A stretch of DNA of 64,000 nt from Brachionus plicatilis (taxonomy: Eukaryota; Rotifera; Eurotatoria; Ploima; Brachionidae). The position numbers were made by a program, and so were the translations under genes. The DNA lies in the NCBI GenBank assembly GCA_010279815.1, contig QEOQ01000204.1:1241561-1305560 (forward strand). Direction: 5' to 3'. Under the pieces are notes generated by a model. The model did not search any database, had not been told where the DNA came from, and saw only the letters and a list, made by a program, of their open reading frames with translations. Positions 34,601 to 47,500 of this stretch are shown here, in pieces. The stretch's first letter is position 1, and every line of letters begins with the position of its first letter.

Positions 34601-35446
34601 ATAAAAATAAATTTTAAGTTTTAATAGAAAAATCAATAAAATATCAAAAATCAACAGCTATCAAAACGCAAGAGGGCTACGAATTAAATTATATTATTAT
34701 TTTTGAAACTAAAAAATTAATTTGAAAAAATTAAGCTTCCACAATTTGAAAACAAAAGTCGCATTAAATCTTTCAAAATTATATTTTAAAACCGGATAAA
34801 TTGATATTAATTGAAAAAAAAAGAGTTGAATGAGGAAATAAAATTTAATCTATACATAGATTTTAAGGTATTTAATTTTTTAAAAAGGTTATTTCATAAT
34901 TCCCCGATTGCTTGATTCTAATTTAAAATTTTATAAATTATTTAATAGTAAACTCGTCTTAATCAACAAACGGAAAAGCATTTTTCTTTGCATTGATTTA
35001 AACCATCACAAATTTTCAAAAAATTTGTAATATTCATTATGTTGGGGAGAAAATTTATAGCACGATAAAAAACTTAAAATTTTAGAAAGTTTTATTATTT
35101 TTAATTAATTAAGAAAATTTTTATTAATTGTATAAATTAAATTGATTGTTTTCAAATCAAAAAAATTAAAATAAAATTAGGCAGTAGATTTTAAACTTTA
35201 TTTAAGCTGAAAAATTATTTATTCCAAAATATTTTTCAAATAACTTTGGATTTTAGCTAAATAAAATAGAATGATCACTTTTTGTAGCCTCTACCGAATG
35301 GTTTACATAGAATAGTTATAAAAATCAATAAAAATTTGAAGTTAAAAAAAAAAATTATAAAATATTTCGTCAATTTTCTAATGTAACATTTCATTATATA
35401 AAAACTCTTTGACTGACAATATAAAAACCCCAAAACTCGATAAATC
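31654..35446. other. Long AT-rich intergenic stretch
   Basis: This lies between the divergent 5' end of the receptor gene and the 3' end of CKAP5. It contains the receptor promoter region but no recognisable core element. Nothing else supported; a 54-codon chance-like ORF at 32959 is listed among the rejected items. Confidence 0.6.
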
Positions 35447-35452
35447 TTTATT
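35447..35452 (-). terminator. Candidate polyadenylation signal of CKAP5
   Basis: AATAAA on the minus strand, about 70 bp after the TAA at 35519-35521. Confidence 0.5.
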
Positions 35453-35518
35453 CGATAAAGAAATTTCTGACATTTGAAAAAAATTTTAACTTAAATTTTG
35501 ATATTTTTACAATGAATC

Positions 35519-38500
35519 TTATCGCCGGACATTTTTGATCAATTCAAATCGGCGTCTGTATTCCTCTAACAAATCTTCGGGTGGAGTTTGTATGTAATTA
35601 GTGCCGTTGTTGCTGGCGTTCGTTGTTGCTTGAGTATTTGGTTGATTAGTCTGGCTCTGAAGCGAATTTTGTTCGCTTGAATTTTCAATAAATTTCTAAA
35701 AAAAAATTTAAAAAAATTATCAAAATATCTTTTAAATGTTACATTCACTTTCATGTCCAATTGTTTAAGATCGTTCAACTGGTCGGACTTAATAAAAAAG
35801 ATGATTAATTAAATTCTGGAACAAAATATTTTCCCAAAACCCACTAAAATTAAAATTACTAAAAAGTAAGTTTTGGTGATTAAAAAGCTAGTTTTTGTAT
35901 TCTAAAAATGTCGTGAATTGTCAATAAGTAGAATTTTTTTTCATAAAAAAAAATTTCAATTTTAGCTTAATAATTAAGTATCACAATTTTCAAGCTTATA
36001 ATAATAATAATAATAATAATAAGCTACAGCAGGAGACCTGTGGAGCGAGACTAGATGTAGTTTCGCTATGGTAGCTATCTTTCTGCGAAAAAAAAAAAAA
36101 AAAAATTTTATTAAAGCTTAATTATTAAATGTCATTACAGTTTTGAAAAATTTTCTTGAAAATTGAATTTTATTTTATATATTTTAATTTTGTTTAATGT
36201 AGCATAAACTATTTAATCATAATTTACAATTCATTTTAAATGATGTCCAAAGAAATGTCAAAATAATTTTTTAATTTGAAAAATATTGCAATATTATCAA
36301 ACTTTATTGCTTTTGTTTTTTTATAATCGATTGATATTAAATTAAAAATTATGATCAATTATATTGATTAAAAAATAGCGAATCAATTTGTTTTTAAAAA
36401 CATTTCTATTTTTTTTTCTATATTAAGAATCAATTTTCACAAAATTCCTCAAAAAATTGATCAAGGAAAGAAAATATATTTTGATATTATTTGCTTGCTC
36501 GCAGTTTCATGATAGCATGAGAACGTGAAGTTTAACTGCACTCTTATGAATTTAGATCTTTTGTTGAGATAAAGAACATCTAATTCTATTTTTCTGGAAT
36601 ATTTTATTTTGCCTATTTCTTTAAAACAAATTTCCCACGTTTTCAGATTTTATTTATGATTAATACTTTTATGGTTTAAAAATCTTTAGGCGACTTTACT
36701 TCAAATACATATCTAATTATTTTTAAAAATTTTAATTTATTTGAATTTAAATAAAATTAATTATTAAAAAGTCGATCCAGGCCACCGTGAATTTTTGAAC
36801 AAAAATACTTAAATCAAAAATGAAAAAACTGAATTATTTATTTTCTAAAAGCCAAAAATTTATTATATTAATTGAAACTTCCTTTGACTATTTTAATTGA
36901 AAAAAAGATTAGTAGTTTGTAGAATATGTGATTTTATTTATTTTAATATCTAATAAAATTTAAATATAGATAAATCTTTTAAGTCTAAATTTTGAAAATA
37001 TTCCATAATTTCTGACCAATAATTACATTTTTTATTAAATTGCATTTTTTATTTATTATTTGCTTTTTCAAAAAATAAGAATAAATTTTTTTAGGTAAAA
37101 ATTCAAAGTATGCAACGCTCAAAACAATATTAAAACATAAAAAATTGAGTTAAATCTTTAAAACATTTTGTTACATTTTGTTCTGTGTTTTGTATAGCCT
37201 GATTATATTTAAGTAAATTAAACGAGTCAACTTTTAAAAATGCATGATATGCTGTGATTTTTTTTGCTCGTTTACATTTTTAAATTAATTACGTATTAAA
37301 AAAATCAAAAATTTCAAAAAAAATAAATAATAAAGTTGCCTGTCATATTTAAAAAAAAATTCAAAAGTGGTTAAATTGACTCAATTGAATTTAAAAACTC
37401 TTTAAATTAAAAAAACTAAATAAAAATTTCCTAGAAATATTTTTTCTTTGAATTTATTTCTACGAATTGACAGAGTATCAAAAATTAAATAACTAGTATT
37501 AAAAAAAATTGTTAGTAAAGCAGCTGAAGATTTAAAAGCTAAATTTGAGCAATGAGAATAATTTTTTGTTGGTGCTTAAATACCTCATCATCAGCCGGTT
37601 TGCTGAATCTATGTACAGGCTGACACAACAAAGTTTAAAGTTGACATTAATTCGAAAATAACAATATTTACCTCTGTTCGTGATCTAGTGTATTTTTTCT
37701 TCAAATCTTTGACCAAGTCCATGTACCTTTCAGGCTTGATTGAATTTTCTGATTCGTTATTGATAGACTTTAGACCAGAATTTGGCTGATATTTTTGAAA
37801 CAAACGTGCTGTGCCCGAATTGGCGTTTGACCGGTGATCGTCATTTCCATATGTTCTCAAATTATTTTCATCGTTATCATCATCATCTAGATTATTAAGA
37901 TTTGTTTTTGACTTCCAATCAGCAATTGTCTTCATTATGTCATCAACATTTCGAGTCCCAGTTTTAAAATCTAAAATGAAAATAAAAATAAAAAAAATTA
38001 AACTAAAATTATTCTTTTTTTATCCTTTAAATTTTTCGGGTCTGGTCAAAAGGTTGACCACCTGATCACAAAATTTACTTTAAAAAAATCTTCATTAAAA
38101 AATATGAACACATGATCTTGAAATTGACTATTAAAATTTACATAATCAATTTTATAAAAAAAAAATTTATTTTCCAAGAGCAAAAAAAAATTATTTTTTC
38201 ACAAAATTTTTCAGTCAATTTTGAGATCACTTTTATTACATATTTCATTTGATACAAATTATTTTTATGAAATTTTTTTCAATTCAAAAATAAATGGATT
38301 TAATTCATTTTTCATTTTTTTTTTCATTTTCAAGGTTAATCAACATGCTAGTGCCCTTATCGTAGTCGACTGATTAACACTTCATTTATTTAATTTAATA
38401 AAATTTTTAATAGTCAAAATAATTTTATAAAAATAAAATTATTTGTTATTTTGAAAACAAAAAAATATTGATAAATTCATATCAAATTTTTAAATTTTTT

Positions 38501-41500
38501 TACAAAGTCAATAAAGATCAAATTGATATTATTATAAATTGATAGCTTGAATGTTGCAAATTTCAGCATTGATCGTATGATCACAAAGCTATTAATCAAT
38601 CTTGAATAAAAAAATCCAAATGTTTTTTCCCGACTATTCGTTTTAGCCATCGGTTCAATCAGGTTAGCACTATTCCTTAAATTGTAACTTAAATTTCTCG
38701 AGTCATTTTTAAGAAATCTATTTTTTAAATTCTCAGGCAAGTTATGATAGAATAAAGTCTTAAAAGAGAATGAAAACATTCCTTCTAAAAATCTATGCTG
38801 AAAAGCATATAAGCCATATTTTTCCAAAAAATTATTAACATCATTTAAAGTTTTTCGATTCAAATTTGAACTTAAACAATTTAAAAATAGAAAATAATAA
38901 TTAATTTTTTTGAAATTTTTTTCAATTAAAAAATAAATGGACTTTCTGCGTACAAAACTCCAATGTTCATCAACATTTTTAGCTCATTTAAATGGTCGAT
39001 CTGAAGGAATTCATTTAAATCCATTTATTTTTTAATTGAAAAAAATTTCATAAAAATAATTTGTATCAAATGATATATTTAATAAAAGTGAACTCAAAAT
39101 TGGCTGAAAAATTTTAGAAAAGAAATAAATTTTTTTTTTTTATAAAATTGACTATGTAAATCTTAATAGTCAATTTCAAGATCATGTGTTCATATTTTTT
39201 AATGAAGATTTTTTTAAAGTAAATTTTGTGATCAGGTGGTCAAATTTTTGGCCAGACCCAATTTTTCTAAGATTTGACTTAAATTTTATTTTATTTTTTT
39301 TTAAATACCTGTTGATTCTGGCGAGGATTTAAGCTTCAAATTGGATGATGAAGTGGATGACGTTGAAGATGAGGAAGGTGACTTGTTGCGTTCTGCTTCG
39401 ATTCGTTTAAGGTTTTCCTCAATAAACGCTTGCAAATGTCCAGATGATTTTTTGAAATATTTATCACAATCGAAATCGGGATTTTGGATTTTAAAGTCAT
39501 ACAATTCGTTTAGACCTTGATTGCTAGTTTCGCTATCTACAATTTTTTTAAGTATTAAGCCCAATTGATTACTCAATTGAGTTTGACCAAGAGGCGATGT
39601 CAGTTTTTTAGGGGACGAGAAATTTTGAGTCTTGTTTTGAATGTTTACTTTATTTGAGCTAAATCCAAAGTTACTGCCAACTTGATTGGCACCATTATTT
39701 GAGTTGCTTGACAATTGAAATCCATTCTTGAACAATTTCATGATGTAAATCTTGATTTCTGAATCATCAGGCACATTAATTGCAGCTAAGTCGTCAATTA
39801 TTTTAGCCTGTTTAGCCTTGGCCAAATGAAAGACCAGGGTCTTGACGGTTCGAAGCGGTAAGTCGGACGATTTTCCGGACCATGAACTAGACGGATACAT
39901 CTTCAAAAATGAATGTATTTCATTTAATACTTTAGAAGTGTCAATTTGTTGTATTAGAGCTTCGTTTATTTGTGCTGATCCGGGATTGTTTGATGACGAT
40001 TGTGGAGATAAGCGCCTGATTTGTCGCCAAATGCATTTCATTACCAACTCGAGATATTTAGTACAAGATTTTTGGCTCACATCACACGAATCTGTCAAGA
40101 GTCTAACAAGCGAACAGAAACAATTTGTTTGGTTAGATGTCTCCAAAAGTTTGAGCATTACCAAATTGATTGCTCGGACCAATTGGTCGCCATCTGAGTA
40201 TTTGCTTAGTCTTTCGTCTGTCATTAGGGATAATAAGTTGTCAAACAGCGACTGTAACGATTCAACATCAGCTGATTTTCCGAGACCACTATCAAACAAG
40301 TCCATGACACAATGAAGAATACCTAGAATAAAAAAAATATTTATTCAAAAAATAAAATTCTAATTAAATTAATTATTTAACACCAATAGTAATAAATTTT
40401 TAAAAATTATTGATTTTTAGAGACGTTTTGTTTTGAAATTACTTTGAACTTACTTAATTAAATTTATTGTCAAAATATTTGCAAATACTAAAAAATTATA
40501 AGATCAAAATTTTTCCCTAATTAAAGCTTAAAAAATTTAATAAATCAAAAAAATCGGCAAAAAATATTTTGCTGATCATATTTTTAATAAATAATTAAAT
40601 TAAATTTAATTATTTAATAAATAATTGACCCGTTGAGGTAAGAATTTTAAAAATAAAAAAAATGTTTCATTATTGTAAAATTTTGTATATGTAGTTCAGT
40701 TTGTACTCAATTAGTTTCCAAATTTAATTTAAATTCAAATTAAATTATTTAAAAATAAAAAACAGAGAGCTAACATAGCGAAACTAGGTGAAGTTTTTGA
40801 TCAAAATTTTTAAATCATGATGAAAAGTTTTTTTTTAAATAAAAAGATTGTATATCATTTTATAGTAATGCAATTTAATTTTTTTTGAGTTACAATTCAA
40901 TTTTTTTTTAATATCAGCAAAACTCTGCAAACATTTTATTGATGCAGAATTATTCACAATTACTAGGCAATTGTGAATAACATGCGTTGTTGTGCTTAAG
41001 CATGATTTATTTGGCATAAAAATATGTCTCAGCATTAATGAAAAGATACTAATTAACCTTTTTTTTTTTAATTATTTTCGAGAATGACCAAAAACTAAAA
41101 AAATTTTGGCTATAAACTTCAATTTGCCATAGAGTAGCTTATTTATAAAATTTTTGTAAATATTTAGCAACAAAAAAAAAATTCAAAAAATGATTTCAAA
41201 TATTTAGAATAATCCAACTAAAAGATCTTTATTGTTTTAAAAAAATTTTTGAGTTAAATATTTACGTCTCTTAATAAAATTTTAAAGCAATATAATTGTT
41301 AAAAAATAAAAAAAATACTCAGGTTTTATCAATTCATATAAAAATTATGTCATGAAATATTGGCAAAATAAAAAGATTTTACATTTTTAAATTTTCATAC
41401 TTAAGATTTTTTGTACAAAATTTCAGAAAATAAAAAAAAATCTCACAAATTATTTAGTTATCAAAATTAAAAATAAAAATTTTATGAAATATTGCGCAAA

Positions 41501-44500
41501 AAATCTAATTAACGTAAATGTCCGATAAATATGACATGTCACTAAAACAGAGTAACCCTATTTTAGTGACATGTAATATTTGAGTGAACACTGATTTTTA
41601 AAATTGAAATATTCGCTTTTAGTGACATGCAACAAAAAGCAAATATGCATAAATATTGCTATTTTTTATGAAAATATTATGCATATTCGCTTTTTGTTGC
41701 ATTTCACTAAAAGCGAATATATTTCAATTTTAAAAATCACTGTTCACTCAAATATTACATGTCACTAAAATAGGGTTACTCTGTTTTAGTGACATGTCAT
41801 ATTTATCGGACAATTACGTTATATGAGAATGTAAAAATTTAAATTTTTTTACATTTGGCCGGAATATTAAAAAAATTTTATTTTTATTGTCATTTTAATT
41901 AATTTGGTGTCAATTAAAAAATAAAAGTGTTTTTTTTTATTTTTATGTTAATTTTTATTTTTTGTGGTGTTTTTAATAAAATTGGGGAAAAAACTTAAAA
42001 ATTTGAGGTATATGAACTAATTTTCTCTTAATTAAATAAAACAAAACTCAAAGAATAAATTTTGAAAGAAAATTATTAAGAAAAAAAACACAAAATTTAA
42101 ATTAAATTAAATTAGAGTTGTTTAAAAGTCACAAGTCTCAAGTCAAGTCCAAGTCCGGGCTTTAAAATTTTGAAGACTGAAGAAGAATTGTGAAGACTTT
42201 TATGCTAAAATTGCAAGAAAATTCTGAAATATGGCAAATATATATGCATCAGACAACCCAAGAGTATATTAAATTTATGTAAAATTTTTTGATATAAAGC
42301 CTGATCTAGCAAATTACAAAAAAGTCCGGACTTGGACTTTTTTTTTAATGACTTGGTCTTTATCTTGGGACTTTTAAATAACTCTGAATAAAATTAATTA
42401 AAATTGTTTTATCCAACAAAATTTTAAATGTGTTTACAATTTCTTTAATAAATATGATTTCAATCACAATTTTGATTTTAAAGATTAAACCAAAATTTAA
42501 CTAATTTTTTTCATTCATTGTCTATGAAAAAATACGAGAGACTATCATTCTGACAAGAAAAATTCCATGAATTATTTTTCTATATTTTATTCCTTTTCAA
42601 AAACCAATATGAAAATAACTAATTGAACTAATTATTCTTTCAAAAAAGAAAAATTCCATGAATTGAACGTTCACCAAAAAAAAACTGTTCAACAAACAAC
42701 AAGAAAATTAAAAAAATAAAATTAAATCTTAAAAAAAATTGAACAAATACCTTTGTAAAGCTTGAAAACCATTTCAATGGGATACGTTTTTCCTTCCAGA
42801 TAAATTCTGTTCGCCACTGCTAGCTTCATGGCAACAGTATTCAAAAAATTATCAATGTGCGGCGCAAAAAGTTGTTTTTTCTCTTTGTCCTTGATGACAA
42901 CATCGATTTGAAGCAAATTTTGAATACTAATTTCAATGTTGGAGTGCGAAATGTGAGTGATTACGAGCTCGATGGCTTCTTTACAATCCTGGGTCTCTTT
43001 CAATTTAGTGATGGGATAAGGTGGCATATTTTTGCGCGGCGGAGGCAAATCGATGGGTTTATTGAGCAAATCATCCAGGTCTTTATGAGAAGTCAACTTG
43101 ACCGCAATGACCGGGTCCTTGTCGTCCTCGTCATCCTTGATGTCCAAAGAGAACTCGCCTTTGACTTTGGGCAAGGGTCTGTTGGAGGACGGCGACACAA
43201 TCTGCTGCGTAAGTGACTGTCCCTTGCGCGGCGTAGTGCTGTACTTAGCGGCGACTCTGGAACCGCCAGATGGCGGCTTGTCTTCCACGGCAATGGGCGC
43301 TTGCGGACTTGCCATTTGATTGGAGACCGGCAGTGGCGGCATCGGCGCCTCTTTTTGTCCATCTTTTTGACTCACACTTCCACTGGCCGATGCTTTGAGG
43401 CCACTAGTCTTGGCCGATCGCTTAATTCTTTCGTCAAGCATGCTCTGGTCCTTTTCATTCAACCTTCCAACAAACTTATAGACCTGATCTCCCACTATTT
43501 GGTAAGCAATGGTAATTGTATTGAGGGCAGCATTGCGCACGCCATTGTCGCGGTCGCCAATCTGCTTGGCTATTTCCTTTAGGCTGCCACTCGGATTAAA
43601 TTGATTGAGGCCTTGATTTTCGATCATCAGGCCCAGCTCTTCCAAACACTCGGCCCGTTGTCGGGCGTTCTTGGACACCAGGCCCTGCAGCAAAAAGTTA
43701 AACACCTTTACTGGCGAATACACCAAAGCTATTTGTTTTATTATGGACCTGAAGCCTTTTCGTATGGGATCCTTTGGATCGCCTAGTTTACCAATGAAAT
43801 ACGGTATGAACGAATTGGCCTCGTAGTCGACCAGATGGTAGTTTTTCACATGCAGCAACATGTTGAACAGCGAGCTCATGTAGTCGATGGCTTTGAGGAT
43901 CACGGTAGGATTTGTTTCGAAGAATCTGAGCGTGAGCCAACGCAGCACAAGATCCAAATTGCTGAGTGTGGCGTCGGGCAGCTCTTCCACAGCTTTGGTC
44001 AATGTTTGCAGAGCCATTATTTGGTATTTGAAGTCGTCGTGGAACAGCTGGCTCATCAGGGTCCGATTGAAGCCGGCAGTGTCCATTTGTTGTCTGAGCA
44101 AATCGATGTAGTCTTTTCTTGGCACATCAAAGTTCCATTTGAGAGTTTTGAGCGACTTTTCGTCCTCCATTCGCTTTGTTTTGTTGGAAATTTGCATTAT
44201 GGGTCCGAGATCTTCGTCGTCGCCAGCTTTTTTCTTGGAGCTGGCGGCGGCGGCGCTGGTGGCTGCTTTTTTGTCCGCCTCTTTTTCTTTCTTGCTCTTT
44301 TCCTCTTTGGCTTTGGTGGTGTCTTTTTTTTTCTCGACAAGCACCGGTGCCGCCTCTTCCATGGACTCTTCAGGCGAGTCCGCGTACAAGTCCTTTCGCT
44401 CAGCTGGCTTGGTGATCTTGGGTCCAGTGGTTTGCGGTTTTGGCGCAGGCGCCTGCTTGGCCGAGTACTCTAGGCGCGCTTTCTCGATCAAAGGCTGAAT

Positions 44501-47500
44501 AATGTTCACAGAAGTGGGCTTTAGTTTTTGCAAGGCGCGCATCAGGTCGTTGGGACCGAGCGCCATCATCAATGGACAAATCAACTCTTGGGACTTGGTT
44601 CTGACCTCCGGATTTCGGTCTTCCACAAAGCCGAACACACTTGGTATTATTGATTTGAGTTCGGGTGGCATTTTTCCCTTGCACTTTGGCAGAGTTTGTG
44701 CCAGCCAAGCGCAAAGCTCGGCTTTGATGTTCGGATTGGTGGCCGAGGAGAAAATTTCTGTCATTAGGTCATTTTCAAAGAATGGCGTGATGCCGCCACA
44801 ATTTTCGTACCATGAGTTTAGTGCGGAGACAGCGGTTTTGCGCAGCGCTTCTTTGCTGTCCGACAAAGCCTGGATCATGCCTGGCGCCAGTATTGGAACA
44901 AACTTTCTTCCTTGGGAGCCCAGAGCAGCAGCGAGCTTTTCGCATATTTTAAGGGAAGCTGTGGCCAACACTTTATTGGTATCAGTCAATCTTTTGTTTA
45001 AATTAGTGGGAAAATCGTTTAGATTGGCTTCGATGAATTTGTTTTCTCTCAGGATGAGCTCAATTTTTTCCAGAGCCGCCTGGCGCTCTTTCCAATTTTT
45101 GTCATTCATTTGATTTATTAGATCCTCGTTTAGCTGTGCGCCAATGTCAGTGCGGGGCATGAGCGCTTCCTGCTGCAGCTGAGCTTGCATCGGGTCCAAT
45201 TCTTCTTCGCCTCTGTGGGCGCCATCCGATGCTGAATTTGAGCTGGGCACATTTTTGCCCCGAATGGGCACTGGCGCTTTTTCAGCCTTGACTTTGTCGA
45301 TTTCAGCATCGATCTGGTCGAGCAGTGCTGGTTTTTCCTGCTCAAAAAATGACCTAAAGCTTGGACCGACATACATGTGGACTGTGCCTATCAATTGAAC
45401 AGCGGCATTTCTTACACTGGCATTGCTGTTTGCCAGAGCGCCTTTGATATGGCTCAAAATAAGCTTGACTTCACAGCCCTGAAATCCAAACTCTCTGATT
45501 GCTTGAGACAGCCAAAGCAGGCAGTGTTCTTGATTTTTTGGGTTTTTGGCCTCGAAAATGGAAGGCAAGATTTGGCCAACCACGTAGGACAGAGTGCATT
45601 GGTCTCCAATTTTGGACAGAGCGTTTTTGGCTTGTTCGGAGGCCTTGGCATCTCCAATTTTGTCCGCAATGTCTGTCAGACAATAAGAGGCAGACCGCTG
45701 ACTAAATTTAAATCCAACTTCGGCCACCGAGGCCACCAGTTCCAGTCTTTGTTTTAACACTTGAAAATGGGAGTCCTTGAAGCCCGGCTTTTTGGCCAAA
45801 GTTCGCACTATCACCTGAACAGGAGCGTCATCAGGAACCATTCTTTTGATACAATTGTTCAGTGTTTCAATGGAACTTTGTCTTTCTTTCCAATTGGAGC
45901 TGGCCAGGCCGTTGACGCACTCGGTTCCGAACAATTCCAGAGCTTTTTCTTCCACTGTTTCTTGTGCCATGTCGGCCTCTTCGGGCACACTTGGCTTTTT
46001 GGCCTCGGCGCCTGGCTTACTCTTGGCTTTTGGGTCCGACGAGCCTGGCTTTTTCACAACTGTTTTTTTTTCCACATTGGCCTTGATTGTCTTTACCTCG
46101 GCAGGCTTTGTCTCAGTTTTAGCCGAGGGTGCCGACTTGGCAGTGACAGAAGCAGCCGGTTGTGCTTGGCCCGCTCTGGGCTCACCTCTCAGGTTCAACA
46201 GAACGCACTTGTCCGAATACTCTTTTATTTTTTCCATTTTAAGTGGCTCGATTTCGCCAGTCATTTGGAAAAATATTTTCTCACCAAACGCCTTGTGCAC
46301 TGCGCCCAGAGCTTCGGACGACGAGTCCCTCACACTTGGATCTGCCTCGCTCAAATTCTTGACCAAAGGTGGCATGTACTGTTTGAGGACTTTTTTGGGC
46401 AAGGTTGTCTGCGTGCTCATGGCAAAGCATCGTGCCAAAAAAAGACCAACTTGCTGCCGAACCACCGGAGTTTTGTGGCCCAATAGGCCCACACATATTT
46501 CACATATGGCCTCCAAGCTTGTCGACGGATAAATGGCGTCACATGCCTCGCGCAAACCTTCCACAATATGCTGCTTTTTTTCTTTGAATTTTTCCATTAT
46601 TGGCTCAATGCAAATGAGAGCATACTTGGAAAAGTCTTTTCTCAAACCACTGGCCAGACCAGTGACACATTTGGCGGCCACCAGCACACAATTTATGTTC
46701 GCGTCTTTGGCAATTACTTTTTTCAAGTCAGACACCAGCTCGTGATAGTCTGCCACTTGGAGTCGAGGATATTTGGCCAGCATGCCTTGAAGTGTGTCCA
46801 ATGATTCTTTGCGCTCTTGCCACTTTTTGGCCTCCAACTTTTCCCTAAAATCTTTGGGAAGCTTCGAGAGTATTTCGACCGGGTCCATCAGGTCGTAGGG
46901 ATCAACTGATTCCGAATTAGCTTCGCTTACTCCGTCCACAGCGTCACCTCCACCACTTCCACTCATCGCCTTATTTTCCATTTCTTGCTCCATTTTTGCT
47001 TTCAAGTCCTGCTGAGACCTCAGAAAACGGGTCTGTCTGGGCTTGTCGGTGCTGGCTGCCTTGAATCCTTCTTCCAATTCTTGCATCACTGTGGGCTTAA
47101 GTCCCTGAAATTGAGGCATAATGGCTTGGCCAACCCATCTGTACATTTCCACAGCCATCAATTTTGCTTCCTCTCTTACATTTTTATCTCTGTCTTCCAG
47201 CAATTTTGGAATAAATTTGACTATAGGCTTTATTGGAAGCGTCTTGGAGCTGAATTCGCTGATGGCTCGGCGCAATATTTCCAAACAAGCTTGGACCACT
47301 TTTGGCTGCTTGTTCTCCAAGCCTTTGATTAGTTCTTCTTGGACAGTTTCTTGCTTTTCTGCTTCTATGTACATTAAAATTATCTCGAAAGCCTTCTCTT
47401 TTATTTTTGTCTTTCCATTCAAGCATTTTTGAATCAAACCAGGAACGACCTCTCCAGCCGTTCTGTGAAAAAAATTGAGTTCAATTGAAGAGAAAAAATT

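Noticed and set aside
43098..46804. Many plus-strand ORFs, up to 241 codons, opposite CKAP5 exon 3
   Set aside because: All are antisense shadows of a clearly identified TOG-domain coding exon.
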